From the NCBI GenBank assembly GCA_902493665.1, contig CABUQL010000034.1, positions 1 through 8,839 of the forward strand: 8,839 nucleotides of DNA, in the 5' to 3' direction. Position 1 is the stretch's first letter. Every line of letters begins with the position of its first letter. The notes beneath the pieces were generated by a model, which had not been told where the DNA came from, did no database searches, and saw nothing but the letters and a program-made list of their open reading frames with translations. Below, piece by piece: positions 1 to 6,729 of the stretch. The translations under genes and the position numbers were made by a program. This stretch comes from an uncultured Eubacteriales bacterium. Lineage in GTDB: Bacteria > Bacillota > Clostridia > UMGS1810.

Positions 1-45
1 TAATATAAGTTATATAAATACTTTCTAAGGGGAATAAAAACAAAT

Positions 46-1236
46 ATGAAAAAAATCATTTCAATTATGCTCGTCTTTGTGATTTTAACATGCAGTTTCG
101 CGGTTTTTGCAGAAGATGCACCGTCTCGGGACAAAATGGATTACGTTACCGTTAAAATAAACATCGGCGACGCGGGACTTGTAAAAAGAGGCACCGTAAA
201 ATTTGAACTTTTAAGAGATGACGATTATTACCTTTCCGACGATTCGTTTTTTCTTGAAAGCTCAAGCACAACTTATACACTCAGCCTTGCGGCGGGGGAA
301 ATAAAAAAAGGCGATACATATAAGCTTTGCTTAAAAGAAGGACTCCACTCCATAGCGGTGGGGGATAATCTTATATATTCCGGCGGATACACGCTTATTA
401 CCGCCGAAAACGACGGAAGTTTTGAAGTAAGCTACAATGCAAATGTTATAAGCGAAACAAGCATAAATCTTTATATTAACAACGCTCACAAAAAAACGGC
501 AAATCCTTTGAGAACGCACGGCGAAGCGATTCTTGCCGAAATCAGTGAATTTGCAGATGCGCTTGGTCTTCCGCAGCGATGCATAAGCTACAGCGGAAAA
601 AATATAATCATAAATTATAACAATAAAAAAATGACAATGAACTTTAGCGACAATAAAGTTGATTTAAACGGCGAAACGCTTTTGGCGCAGACAAGCTGTC
701 AGATTATAGACGGACTTACATATGTTCCGATAAAGCTTATAGCGCTTGTATATGCCGATAAAATTGATATTTCTTATACGGGATATTCATATGAAGTGTT
801 TATAAACACATCTGTTAAAAAGAATGCTTATGAGCAGAGAGTAAATAACATTTCGAGTAAAACGGATTATCTTATCTGGATAAATAAATCGAAATTTGAA
901 GTTTATGTTTTCCTCGGCAAAAAAGGAAACTGGGAGCTTATAAGAACAATTCCGTGTTCGATAGGAGCACCTTCAACGCCGACCGTTACGGGTGAATTTG
1001 AATATCAGTGGAGAGAAAAAAGATGGCAGTATAACGGTTATTATGTCGGTCCGATTATGAGATTTTACAGAGGATACGCAATACATACCGTGCTTCTTAA
1101 AAACGACGGCACAAATTATGACGGCAGAACGGGTAAAATGATTTCTCACGGCTGCATAAGAATACCGAAAGACGAAATGAACTGGCTTATATCTTATGCA
1201 CCGCTTTACACAAAGATTTATATTACCGAAAACTAA
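46..1236 (+). CDS. Secreted L,D-transpeptidase (YkuD family) with copper amine oxidase-like stalk domain
   Basis: A 396-residue exported peptidoglycan cross-linking enzyme. Residues 1-22 form a signal peptide: Lys-Lys, then a hydrophobic core, with likely cleavage after the AVFA at 19-22. Residues about 27-135 are beta-rich and I do not recognise them. Residues about 140-255 resemble the copper amine oxidase N-terminal-like stalk domain (NLYINN..., then the TYVPIK segment near 225-230), common in clostridial wall proteins. Residues about 273-393 are the YkuD catalytic domain, with conserved His347 (AIH) and the SHGCIR motif at 367-372, where Cys370 is the nucleophile. By family, the enzyme makes 3-3 (mDAP-mDAP) links or attaches wall proteins outside the membrane. 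AAGGGGA at 27-33 lies 12 nt upstream, rather far, but the signal peptide fixes the ATG. It is followed by its own terminator and stands alone in this window. The precise substrate is unknown. Confidence 0.93.
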   Translation: MKKIISIMLVFVILTCSFAVFAEDAPSRDKMDYVTVKINIGDAGLVKRGTVKFELLRDDDYYLSDDSFFLESSSTTYTLSLAAGEIKKGDTYKLCLKEGLHSIAVGDNLIYSGGYTLITAENDGSFEVSYNANVISETSINLYINNAHKKTANPLRTHGEAILAEISEFADALGLPQRCISYSGKNIIINYNNKKMTMNFSDNKVDLNGETLLAQTSCQIIDGLTYVPIKLIALVYADKIDISYTGYSYEVFINTSVKKNAYEQRVNNISSKTDYLIWINKSKFEVYVFLGKKGNWELIRTIPCSIGAPSTPTVTGEFEYQWREKRWQYNGYYVGPIMRFYRGYAIHTVLLKNDGTNYDGRTGKMISHGCIRIPKDEMNWLISYAPLYTKIYITEN

Positions 1237-1253
1237 AAATAATTAAGTTACCG

Positions 1254-1287
1254 AAAGCAGGGCAAAACGCTCTGCTTTTTGTTTTTT
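1254..1287 (+). terminator. Intrinsic terminator of the L,D-transpeptidase gene
   Basis: A 10-bp stem (AAAGCAGGGC pairing with GCTCTGCTTT, one G-T pair) with loop AAAAC is followed by a T-rich tract at 1278-1287. It begins 17 bp after the stop codon and is correctly oriented for the plus-strand gene. Confidence 0.9.
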
Positions 1288-1303
1288 AATTATTTCATCA
1301 AAA

Positions 1304-1346
1304 AAGAGGTTGTTTAAAAACTAATCCGTTTTTTAAACAGCCTCTT
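1304..1346 (-). terminator. Long hairpin terminator between convergent genes
   Basis: 1304-1320 pairs with 1330-1346 over 17 bp (one G-T wobble) around a 9-nt loop. Read on the minus strand, the stem ends in CCTCTT and runs into a T tract (1301-1305), so it suits the PBP operon, whose stop codon is 80 bp upstream. On the plus strand it offers only A/T-rich sequence after the stem, so it is a weaker backup there. Similar GAGG-TGTTTAAA hairpins recur between genes in Firmicutes, so it may belong to a dispersed family. Confidence 0.8.
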
Positions 1347-1365
1347 AAATAAAACCAAACTTCAC

Positions 1366-1391
1366 ATTTGCCTTTCCTGTAATTTGCCTTT
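1366..1391. repeat. Short tandem-spaced direct repeat, 10 bp x 2
   Basis: ATTTGCCTTT occurs at 1366-1375 and again at 1382-1391, a 16-bp period, within the 3' untranslated region of the PBP gene. No protein-binding site is recognised. It may be chance in low-complexity sequence. Confidence 0.4.
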
Positions 1392-1425
1392 TCGCATTTT
1401 CTTGCGTTCTGCAGCTTTTTACATT

Positions 1426-2835
1426 TTATCTTCCCAAATATGACCTTATAATTTCACGTGCAATGGGGGCTGCAACTCCGCCGCCGCTGCCGCCGTATTC
1501 AATCATAACCGTAACTGCAATTTCGGGGTCATCATACGGTGCAAAGCACGTAAACCATGCATGTGTTGCGTTTGGATTTGCGTCCGTTTTTTCGTTTTCG
1601 GCAGTTCCCGTTTTTCCGCAAACCTTAACGCCCGAAATTCTTGCCGCCGTTCCCGTTCCGTTTTCAACAACCTTAAGCATATAATCCTTTATTGTGTCGG
1701 CACATTCTTCGCTTACCGCGCGCGTCAGCGTTTCTTTCTTTGCGCTCCTTACCGTAAATCCGTTGTTTGTTGTTATTTTTTTCATAAGATGCGGTTTTAT
1801 AATATTTCCTCCGTTTGCAATTGCACATGTTATAAGATTCATCTGCAGCGGCGAAACAAGAAGACGTCCCTGACCGATAGCGGTAATTGCATTTTCACTT
1901 TCCGTAAAAGAACCCGATGCAAATCTGCTTTTGTTATACGAAATATCAAAACCGATTTTTTTGTTTATAAGAAAATTTTCGGCAGCGGTGCGCATTCTTG
2001 TTGTTTTAAGTTTTACTCCCGCCGATGCAAAATAAACGTTGCTCGAAAGTCTGAAAGCGTCCTCAATGCCGAGATCTCCGTGATAAGCTCCGCCCGCATT
2101 TTTTATTGTGTGGTCGCCTATTGTAATGCTTCCGTTGTCGGAAACGGTGAGGTCGTCCATACCGTTTTCAATAAGCGCCGACGCCGTAACGATTTTATAT
2201 GTTGAACCGGGTGCGTAAAGTCCCATTGTCGCTCTTGCCAAAAGAGGCGCCGATTCTTTTTGCGAAAGACTATCCCAGTTGCTTGCAAGATACGTCTGAT
2301 TTGGGTTGAAATCGGGTTTTGACACCATTGCAAGTATTTCGCCTGTTTTTGGATTTGACGCAATAACTGCTCCCGACCTGTTTCCTAAAAGGTTTGACGC
2401 TCTTTTTTGAAGATTGTGGTCGATTGTTAAAACAAGGTCGTTTCCTTTTTTCTTTTCTCCGCTGAAAGAATCTCTAAAATTAAAAAAGCTTGTAATAATT
2501 TCTTCGCCCAAAAGCTCCGAATTGTAGCTCGTTTCAAGAAGCGATTTTCCGTAAATCGGAGAGCAATATCCTATAACGTGCGAATATAAATTTTCATAAG
2601 GATAATATCTTTTGTGAACGTCATCCTCAATTTTGCTGTAGGCAAGAACTTCGCCTTTTCTGTCGAGTATCCTTCCTCTTATAATGTTAAACTCTTTTGC
2701 GCTGTTTCTGGTGTTAAAACTGTTTGAAACGTAATCGTCGCGGTATATAACCTCAATAACCGTAAGATACGTTATAAGCGACAAGAACAAAACCGAGAAA
2801 AATACAAGAACATGGATTATCTTTTTGTTATTCAC
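1426..2835 (-). CDS. pbpA: Class B penicillin-binding protein (PbpA/FtsI-like D,D-transpeptidase)
   Basis: A 469-residue membrane-anchored transpeptidase that makes 4-3 peptide cross-links outside the membrane. Residues about 6-28 are the single N-terminal membrane anchor. Residues about 45-125 are a short pedestal region with the family motif RGRILDRKGEVLA (53-65). The transpeptidase domain runs from about 155 to the end, with all three active-site motifs: STYK (Ser211 nucleophile, Lys214), SSN (264-266) and KTGTAE (408-413). The compact length and small pedestal fit the PbpA-type class B enzymes of Actinobacteria and Clostridia better than the larger division-specific FtsI or elongation-specific PBP2. 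The start is GTG at 2833-2835, preceded by AAGGAGG at 10-nt spacing. It overlaps the upstream acyltransferase by 8 bp, so translation is probably coupled. A SEDS partner (RodA/FtsW), usual beside such genes, is not in this window. The symbol is by similarity of architecture, not orthology. Confidence 0.92.
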   Translation of the reverse strand: MNNKKIIHVLVFFSVLFLSLITYLTVIEVIYRDDYVSNSFNTRNSAKEFNIIRGRILDRKGEVLAYSKIEDDVHKRYYPYENLYSHVIGYCSPIYGKSLLETSYNSELLGEEIITSFFNFRDSFSGEKKKGNDLVLTIDHNLQKRASNLLGNRSGAVIASNPKTGEILAMVSKPDFNPNQTYLASNWDSLSQKESAPLLARATMGLYAPGSTYKIVTASALIENGMDDLTVSDNGSITIGDHTIKNAGGAYHGDLGIEDAFRLSSNVYFASAGVKLKTTRMRTAAENFLINKKIGFDISYNKSRFASGSFTESENAITAIGQGRLLVSPLQMNLITCAIANGGNIIKPHLMKKITTNNGFTVRSAKKETLTRAVSEECADTIKDYMLKVVENGTGTAARISGVKVCGKTGTAENEKTDANPNATHAWFTCFAPYDDPEIAVTVMIEYGGSGGGVAAPIAREIIRSYLGR

Positions 2836-3871
2836 CTAAAATATGCCTCCTTGCCTTTTTCTTTAAAAAAACATATCCCGTGCACATAAGAATACAAGCG
2901 GTGTATACGAATATAAATCTTATAGGATATGTAAACCGCACTTTTGTAATGTTTGCGTTTTGCATAATGCGGTCGATTTCAAATATAAACAGGCAATGCG
3001 AAAGATAAATGTAATAGCTTGCGTTATCTATTGCTTTTATTATTTTGGTGTTGTGCGTTTTTTCATCTTTTAAAGAAAGACCGTAGAAAAACATTATTGC
3101 CGATATACAGTAAAGTTTTCTTACAAGTTCTATGTATTTAATGCTTATTCCCACCGATGAAAGATAATAATTTCTTGTATCGAGAATTAAAAATGCGGCA
3201 AACAAAACGGCAAAAAGAACAGTTCTTCTTTTAAGCATATTTTTAAAACCTTCGTAATTTGCACCTGCGTAAATTCCCAAAACCCAATAAAAAATATACG
3301 TTGTAAAAAGTCTGTCGTTGTAAATAAATGTTATGTTAAAATCCGCAAAAATTTTCGGAATGTACTGCGACAGTATCATAATTAAAAACGAACCGGCCAA
3401 AGCCAAAACTTTGTTTACGTGATTTTTAATAAAAATCCAGAGCGGCGCAAGAAGATAAAACTGCACAATTACAATAATAAAATAAAAATGTGCAACAAGA
3501 TTTCCCGAAAGTATGTTTTCCGAAAGCGCTTTAAAATGATTCTGGTTTTCGGGGAAATATCCTCTAAAATAAAAATACACATAAAAAACAATTACCCAAA
3601 AAACATACGGAAGTACAATTTTAAAAAATCTCGATTTATAAAACTTTTTATAACTGAAATTTTCTTTCATATTTACAAACATTTTAAGCGAGCTTAAAAA
3701 CAAAAATCCCGGAACGGCAAATCCCGAAAACCGCCAGAGCGTCATAACAAAAATATATGCAAAACCGTCTTTTGCAAGCGTTGTTACAGGCGATGACGAA
3801 ATATGGATAAATATAACAAGCATCGCAAAAAACACATTAAGATTTACTATTTCACCAAGTTTTTTTCGCAT
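2828..3871 (-). CDS. Membrane acyltransferase, acyltransferase family 3 (OatA/WecH-like, no SGNH domain)
   Basis: A 347-residue polytopic membrane protein with about ten hydrophobic segments. The family signature is at the N terminus: VNLNVFFAMLVIFIHISSS places the conserved His at residue 23 of the first segment. RFSGFAVPGFLFLSS (47-61) matches the Arg and Pro-Gly-Phe-Leu-Phe-Leu-Ser block of the second conserved region. By family knowledge these proteins move acyl groups, often acetyl from the cytoplasm, onto extracellular sugars of peptidoglycan, teichoic acids or polysaccharides. The protein ends soon after the last membrane segment with a basic tail (KKKARRHI), so it lacks the extracellular SGNH esterase-like domain of OatA; any such partner would be separate. 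The start ATG at 3869-3871 has GAGGTG about 7 nt upstream. It is first in an operon with the PBP, which suggests an acceptor in the wall. That acceptor is inferred only. Confidence 0.85.
   Translation of the reverse strand: MRKKLGEIVNLNVFFAMLVIFIHISSSPVTTLAKDGFAYIFVMTLWRFSGFAVPGFLFLSSLKMFVNMKENFSYKKFYKSRFFKIVLPYVFWVIVFYVYFYFRGYFPENQNHFKALSENILSGNLVAHFYFIIVIVQFYLLAPLWIFIKNHVNKVLALAGSFLIMILSQYIPKIFADFNITFIYNDRLFTTYIFYWVLGIYAGANYEGFKNMLKRRTVLFAVLFAAFLILDTRNYYLSSVGISIKYIELVRKLYCISAIMFFYGLSLKDEKTHNTKIIKAIDNASYYIYLSHCLFIFEIDRIMQNANITKVRFTYPIRFIFVYTACILMCTGYVFLKKKARRHILGE
2846..2852 (-). promoter_or_regulatory. Ribosome binding site that decides the GTG start of the PBP gene
   Basis: On the minus strand AAGGAGG lies inside the last codons of the acyltransferase gene, 10 nt before the GTG at 2835. 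No ATG lies at a suitable distance in frame, and the next residues (NNKKII, then a membrane segment) are a normal start for this family. This supports GTG initiation and coupling to the upstream gene. Confidence 0.8.
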
Positions 3872-3891
3872 AATTTCACCTCATTATTTAA

Positions 3892-3920
3892 ATTGTATCA
3901 CAACATTTTCATAAAAACAA
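3892..3920 (-). promoter_or_regulatory. Sigma-A-type promoter of the acyltransferase-PBP operon
   Basis: On the minus strand: -35 TTGTTT (3915-3920), 17-bp spacer, -10 TACAAT (3892-3897) with an extended -10 TG one base before it. Transcription would start near 3885, leaving a leader of only about 14 nt before the start codon, just enough for the GAGGTG ribosome binding site. Confidence 0.7.
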
Positions 3921-3931
3921 CTTAATTTTAT

Positions 3932-3960
3932 TTGAAATTTGGTTTAATATATGTTAAAAT
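3932..3960 (+). promoter_or_regulatory. Sigma-A-type promoter of the ruvC-rimO-pgsA operon
   Basis: TTGAAA (3932-3937), a 17-bp spacer and TAAAAT (3955-3960), with an extended -10 TG at 3952-3953. Predicted start of transcription is near 3967, giving a leader of about 155 nt before ruvC. Its -35 lies 11 bp from the -35 of the opposing promoter, so the two polymerase sites are back to back. Confidence 0.7.
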
Positions 3961-3997
3961 ATAAGTATTTAAGGCACTAGATAGTCGAACACAACAT

Positions 3998-4096
3998 ACC
4001 TCTGATTTGTTAAATTCCCGTTTTTTCGCATTGTCAGCCTTAAAAGGCATGCGACACTGCGCAGCAAAAAAACAAAAATTTTCCTAAATTAGAGGT
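3998..4096 (+). other. Long imperfect hairpin in the ruvC leader (candidate structured RNA or small inverted-repeat element)
   Basis: This 99-nt stretch can fold into one rod. 3998-4008 pairs with 4086-4096 (11 bp, one G-T); 4012-4016 with 4077-4081; 4020-4026 (GTTTTTT) with 4067-4073 (AAAAAAC); 4027-4030 with 4058-4061; 4032-4035 with 4053-4056; and GCC 4037-4039 with GGC 4046-4048 around a TTAAAA loop. Small internal loops and a 5-nt bulge separate the helices. It lies downstream of the predicted promoter and ends just before the ribosome binding site at about 4101-4107, which it does not cover. I cannot match it to a known riboswitch or leader family. The terminal ACCTCT/AGAGGT repeats would also fit a MITE-like insertion, although I see no target duplication. 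The pairing was done by eye, without energies. Confidence 0.4.
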
Positions 4097-4121
4097 CAAA
4101 GAAGGAGTTTAAAATTTCGGT

Positions 4122-4634
4122 ATGATTATTTTGGGAATTGACCCCGGTATTGCAATTGTGGGTTACGGCGTAATTGAATACGCCGGAAACAAATTTAATG
4201 TTATTGACTATGGCGCAGTTACAACTCATGCGGGAATGGAAGTTCCCGTGAGGCTTTTGGATATATACAATTCGCTGAGTGTTATCATAAGCAAGTTTAA
4301 ACCCGAAGCAATGGCAATTGAAGAGCTTTTTTACAACAAAAACGCAAAAACGGTAATTAACGTTGCACAGGGCAGGGGAGTTACTCTTCTTGCCGCCGCA
4401 AAAAATAATATCCCCGTTTTTGAATACACTCCGCTGCAGGTTAAACAATCTGTTGTAGGATACGGCAGAGCCGACAAAAAACAGGTTCAGCAAATGACAA
4501 AAGTGCTGCTTAATCTTGAAAAAATTCCAAAACCCGACGATACGGCAGACGCTCTTGCAATTGCAATTTGCCATGCTCATTCTTACAGTGCACTGTCGGG
4601 CATAAAAATTAAGGCGCAAAACGGTTACATTTAA
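4122..4634 (+). CDS. ruvC: Crossover junction endodeoxyribonuclease RuvC
   Basis: A 170-residue Holliday-junction resolvase of normal length. With the RuvAB branch-migration motor it cuts junctions symmetrically during recombinational repair in the cytoplasm. The N terminus ILGIDPGIAIVGYG (3-16) is the family signature with catalytic Asp7. AIEELFY (65-71) supplies Glu67, and PDDTADALAIAICHAH (138-153) supplies the last two acidic ligands, probably Asp140 and Asp143, so the metal-binding quartet is complete. The ATG is fixed by the family start and by an in-frame stop at 4110-4112. The AGAAGGAG ribosome binding site is 14 nt upstream, longer than usual. It is followed after 15 nt by rimO; ruvA and ruvB, its frequent neighbours, are not here. 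Expression is likely from the promoter at 3932-3960 through the structured leader. Confidence 0.96.
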   Translation: MIILGIDPGIAIVGYGVIEYAGNKFNVIDYGAVTTHAGMEVPVRLLDIYNSLSVIISKFKPEAMAIEELFYNKNAKTVINVAQGRGVTLLAAAKNNIPVFEYTPLQVKQSVVGYGRADKKQVQQMTKVLLNLEKIPKPDDTADALAIAICHAHSYSALSGIKIKAQNGYI

Positions 4635-4649
4635 CTAAAGGAGAAGGTT

Positions 4650-5981
4650 ATGAAAATAGGGTTTATTTCACTCGGTTGTGCAAAAAATCTCACCGACACG
4701 GAATCTATGATCGGCATTTTAAATAACTTTAAAATAACAAACGATGCGTCCGACGCAGATGTAATTGTTGTCAACACATGTGCATTTATCGATTCTGCAA
4801 AAGAGGAGTCAATAAGTGCAATACTCGATATGGCAAAATACAAGGAAAGCGGAAAATGCAAAATGCTTATTGTTACAGGTTGTCTTGCACAGCGCTATAA
4901 AGATGAAATATTTTCGCTTCTTCCCGAGGTTGACGCAGTGCTCGGAACAAACGACTACAACAAAATCGCACAGGTTATAAACGATTTTCTTGAAAATCAT
5001 AAAAAGATAATAAACGTAAGCAATGAAAACGACCACATAAAAGACGATATTAAAAGAGTTGTTTCGACGCCGTCGCATTATGCATATTTAAAAATTGCGG
5101 ACGGCTGCGACAACAGATGCACTTACTGCATAATTCCAAAGCTTAGAGGAAACTTTAAAAGCCGCAGCGAAGAAAGCATATTAAAAGAGGCAAATGAGCT
5201 TGTTAAAAACGGTGCGAAAGAGCTTATACTCGTTGCACAGGACACGGCTTATTACGGCGCGGACAGGGGAGAGAGAACGCTGCATCTTCTTTTAAAAAAG
5301 CTTTCCCAAATAGAAGGACTTAAGTGGATAAGACTTCAGTACTGCTATCCCGAAAACATCACAGATGAGCTTATTTGTGAAATCGCAAACAATGAAAAAG
5401 TTGTAAAATACATTGATATGCCCCTGCAGCACATATCGGATAATATTTTAAGAAAAATGGGCAGAAAAAGCAGGGAAGAGGAGATAAAAGATCTTATAAA
5501 AACACTGAGAGAAAAAATTCCCGATATTGTAATAAGAACTTCGCTTATTGTAGGTTTCCCGGGCGAAACAAACGACGATTTTAAAAAGCTTTCATCATTT
5601 TTGGAGGAGGCACACCTTGACAAAGTGGGGGTTTTCGCTTATTCCAAAGAAGAAGGCACACCGGCTTATTCATTTGACGATCAGATAGAAGATAATGTAA
5701 AAGAAAAGCGCAGAAAAGCGCTTATGAAAATACAAAAAGGAATTTCAAAGAAAAACAATAAAAGAAAAATCGGAAAAATTGTAAGCGTGATTGTTGAAGA
5801 TTATGATTTCGACGAGTACTGCTATGTGGGCAGAACGTACGGCGACACGCCCGATGTTGACGGAATGGCTTATATTTTTTCAAAAACAGAGCTTGAACGC
5901 GGAAGTATTGTTAATATGAAAGTTTTAAATGCTGACGAATATGATGTGACAGGAGAGGTTGTTAATGAATTTACCAAATAG
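4650..5981 (+). CDS. rimO: Ribosomal protein S12 (aspartate) methylthiotransferase RimO
   Basis: A 443-residue radical-SAM enzyme with two iron-sulfur clusters that adds a methylthio group to a conserved Asp of ribosomal protein S12. The N-terminal MTTase domain carries Cys10 (SLGCAKN), Cys44 (VNTCAF) and Cys78 (VTGCLAQ) for the auxiliary cluster. The radical-SAM core has the CxxxCxxC motif at Cys153, Cys157 and Cys160 (DGCDNRCTYC), followed by LRGNFKSR. DMPLQHISD is also typical of the family. The last roughly 70 residues form the TRAM domain that binds the substrate. SLGCAKNLTDTES and the S12-type TRAM separate it from the tRNA enzymes MiaB and MtaB. AAAGGAG lies 6 nt before ATG. It sits between ruvC (15-nt gap) and pgsA (17-bp overlap), so all three are probably cotranscribed. 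rimO-pgsA adjacency is common in Firmicutes. Confidence 0.96.
   Translation: MKIGFISLGCAKNLTDTESMIGILNNFKITNDASDADVIVVNTCAFIDSAKEESISAILDMAKYKESGKCKMLIVTGCLAQRYKDEIFSLLPEVDAVLGTNDYNKIAQVINDFLENHKKIINVSNENDHIKDDIKRVVSTPSHYAYLKIADGCDNRCTYCIIPKLRGNFKSRSEESILKEANELVKNGAKELILVAQDTAYYGADRGERTLHLLLKKLSQIEGLKWIRLQYCYPENITDELICEIANNEKVVKYIDMPLQHISDNILRKMGRKSREEEIKDLIKTLREKIPDIVIRTSLIVGFPGETNDDFKKLSSFLEEAHLDKVGVFAYSKEEGTPAYSFDDQIEDNVKEKRRKALMKIQKGISKKNNKRKIGKIVSVIVEDYDFDEYCYVGRTYGDTPDVDGMAYIFSKTELERGSIVNMKVLNADEYDVTGEVVNEFTK
5951..5958 (+). promoter_or_regulatory. Ribosome binding site that decides the pgsA start
   Basis: AGGAGAGG lies inside the end of rimO. Its AGGAG core (5951-5955) is 9 nt from the ATG at 5965. 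A TTG at 5959 is also in frame but would be only 3 nt from the same core, too close, so ATG 5965 is preferred. Confidence 0.75.
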
Positions 5982-6531
5982 AATTACAATTGCAAGAATT
6001 ATTTTAATACCGTTTTTTATGATTGCGCTTCTTTGCAGAAACATTTTCGGACAAAACACATATCTTTGCGATATTGTTGCGGCAGTAATTTTTGCACTGG
6101 CGTCATTTACCGACGGACTTGACGGATATCTCGCACGAAAAAACAACGAAGTTACCGATTTCGGCAAGTTTTTAGACCCGATTGCCGATAAACTTATGGT
6201 TGCGGCGGCGCTTATTTCGCTCGTTCAGCTCGGCAGAATTCCGGCATATATGGTTGTTATAATTATTGCAAGAGAATTTATGGTAACGGGACTAAGAATT
6301 ATCGCAATATCAAACGGAGTTGTTCTGGCGGCTGAAATGACGGGAAAAATTAAAACAGTTATTCAGATTATCGCAACGCTCATCTGCATACTTTTCACCT
6401 CCGCAAGATTTAACATTTTGGGATTTTCAATAGGATACATCTCAATGGCAATTGCAACACTTTTCACAATTTACTCTGGTTATGTGTATTTTAAGCACAA
6501 CATAGGACTTTTTAAGTCGTCAACAAAATAA
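5965..6531 (+). CDS. pgsA: CDP-diacylglycerol--glycerol-3-phosphate 3-phosphatidyltransferase
   Basis: A 188-residue integral membrane enzyme that joins CDP-diacylglycerol and glycerol-3-phosphate to phosphatidylglycerol phosphate and CMP, the committed step to phosphatidylglycerol and cardiolipin. The CDP-alcohol phosphotransferase motif is complete: D50, then DGYLAR (53-58), G67, D71 and D75 in the spacing DGx2ARx8Gx3Dx3D. The N terminus MNLPNRITIARI is the standard PgsA start. About five to six hydrophobic segments follow, and the length is usual. It overlaps the end of rimO by 17 bp, which implies translational coupling. The operon ends directly after it at a strong terminator. In many Firmicutes cinA and recA follow pgsA; here phage-type genes follow instead. 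Confidence 0.95.
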   Translation: MNLPNRITIARIILIPFFMIALLCRNIFGQNTYLCDIVAAVIFALASFTDGLDGYLARKNNEVTDFGKFLDPIADKLMVAAALISLVQLGRIPAYMVVIIIAREFMVTGLRIIAISNGVVLAAEMTGKIKTVIQIIATLICILFTSARFNILGFSIGYISMAIATLFTIYSGYVYFKHNIGLFKSSTK

Positions 6532-6567
6532 ACGTGCCGAATTTTCCGAATTAAATATATTAAAATT

Positions 6568-6597
6568 AGTGTGGAATTAAAATTCCACACTTTTTTT
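6568..6597 (+). terminator. Intrinsic terminator of the ruvC-rimO-pgsA operon
   Basis: A perfect 10-bp stem (AGTGTGGAAT with ATTCCACACT), a TAAA loop and seven T residues, 36 bp after the pgsA stop. It is strong enough to separate the housekeeping operon from the phage-type genes, which therefore need their own promoter. I see no convincing promoter in 6598-6657. Confidence 0.92.
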
Positions 6598-6657
6598 GTT
6601 GCCAAAAAACCGAAGCAGACAAATGTCTTTGCGAAAATGTATCTTAAGGAGGAAAAA

Positions 6658-6726
6658 ATGAATTTAAAAAAATCAGAAAAGCACCGTTTTATAAAGACGG
6701 TCACATGTAAAGAAAGGAAGGAATAA
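6658..6726 (+). CDS. Small ORF, 22 codons, ahead of the baseplate gene
   Basis: ATG at 6658 is preceded by AAGGAGG at 5-nt spacing, the best ribosome binding site in this part of the window. It encodes a 22-residue, Lys/Arg-rich peptide (MNLKKSEKHRF...KERKE), and its stop at 6724-6726 lies 3 nt before the next start. There is no membrane segment and no recognised family. It could be a translated leader that feeds ribosomes to the baseplate gene, the remnant of a larger phage gene whose start was lost, or a chance ORF. The same frame has no stop back to the pgsA stop codon (6529-6531), which would suit a decayed gene. Function unknown. Confidence 0.4.
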   Translation: MNLKKSEKHRFIKTVTCKERKE

Positions 6727-6729
6727 AAT

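Noticed and set aside
1561..2205. Plus-strand ORF of 214 codons inside the PBP gene
   Set aside because: It is antisense to the transpeptidase domain, Cys/Arg/Phe-rich with no family resemblance and no ribosome binding site; the minus-strand gene has every catalytic motif.
4089..4619. Minus-strand ORF of 176 codons opposite ruvC
   Set aside because: Composition is Cys/Asn/Phe-rich and unlike a real protein; ruvC on the plus strand is complete.
5959..5964. TTG start adding two residues to PgsA
   Set aside because: The ribosome binding core would be only 3 nt away; ATG 5965 has 9-nt spacing and the family-typical MNLPN start.
6611..6634. Small inverted repeat GCAGACA/TGTCTTTGC upstream of the 22-codon ORF, considered as an operator or att site
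   Set aside because: Only a 2-nt loop, a 2-nt bulge and short arms; no second copy is seen elsewhere in the window, so neither claim is supported.
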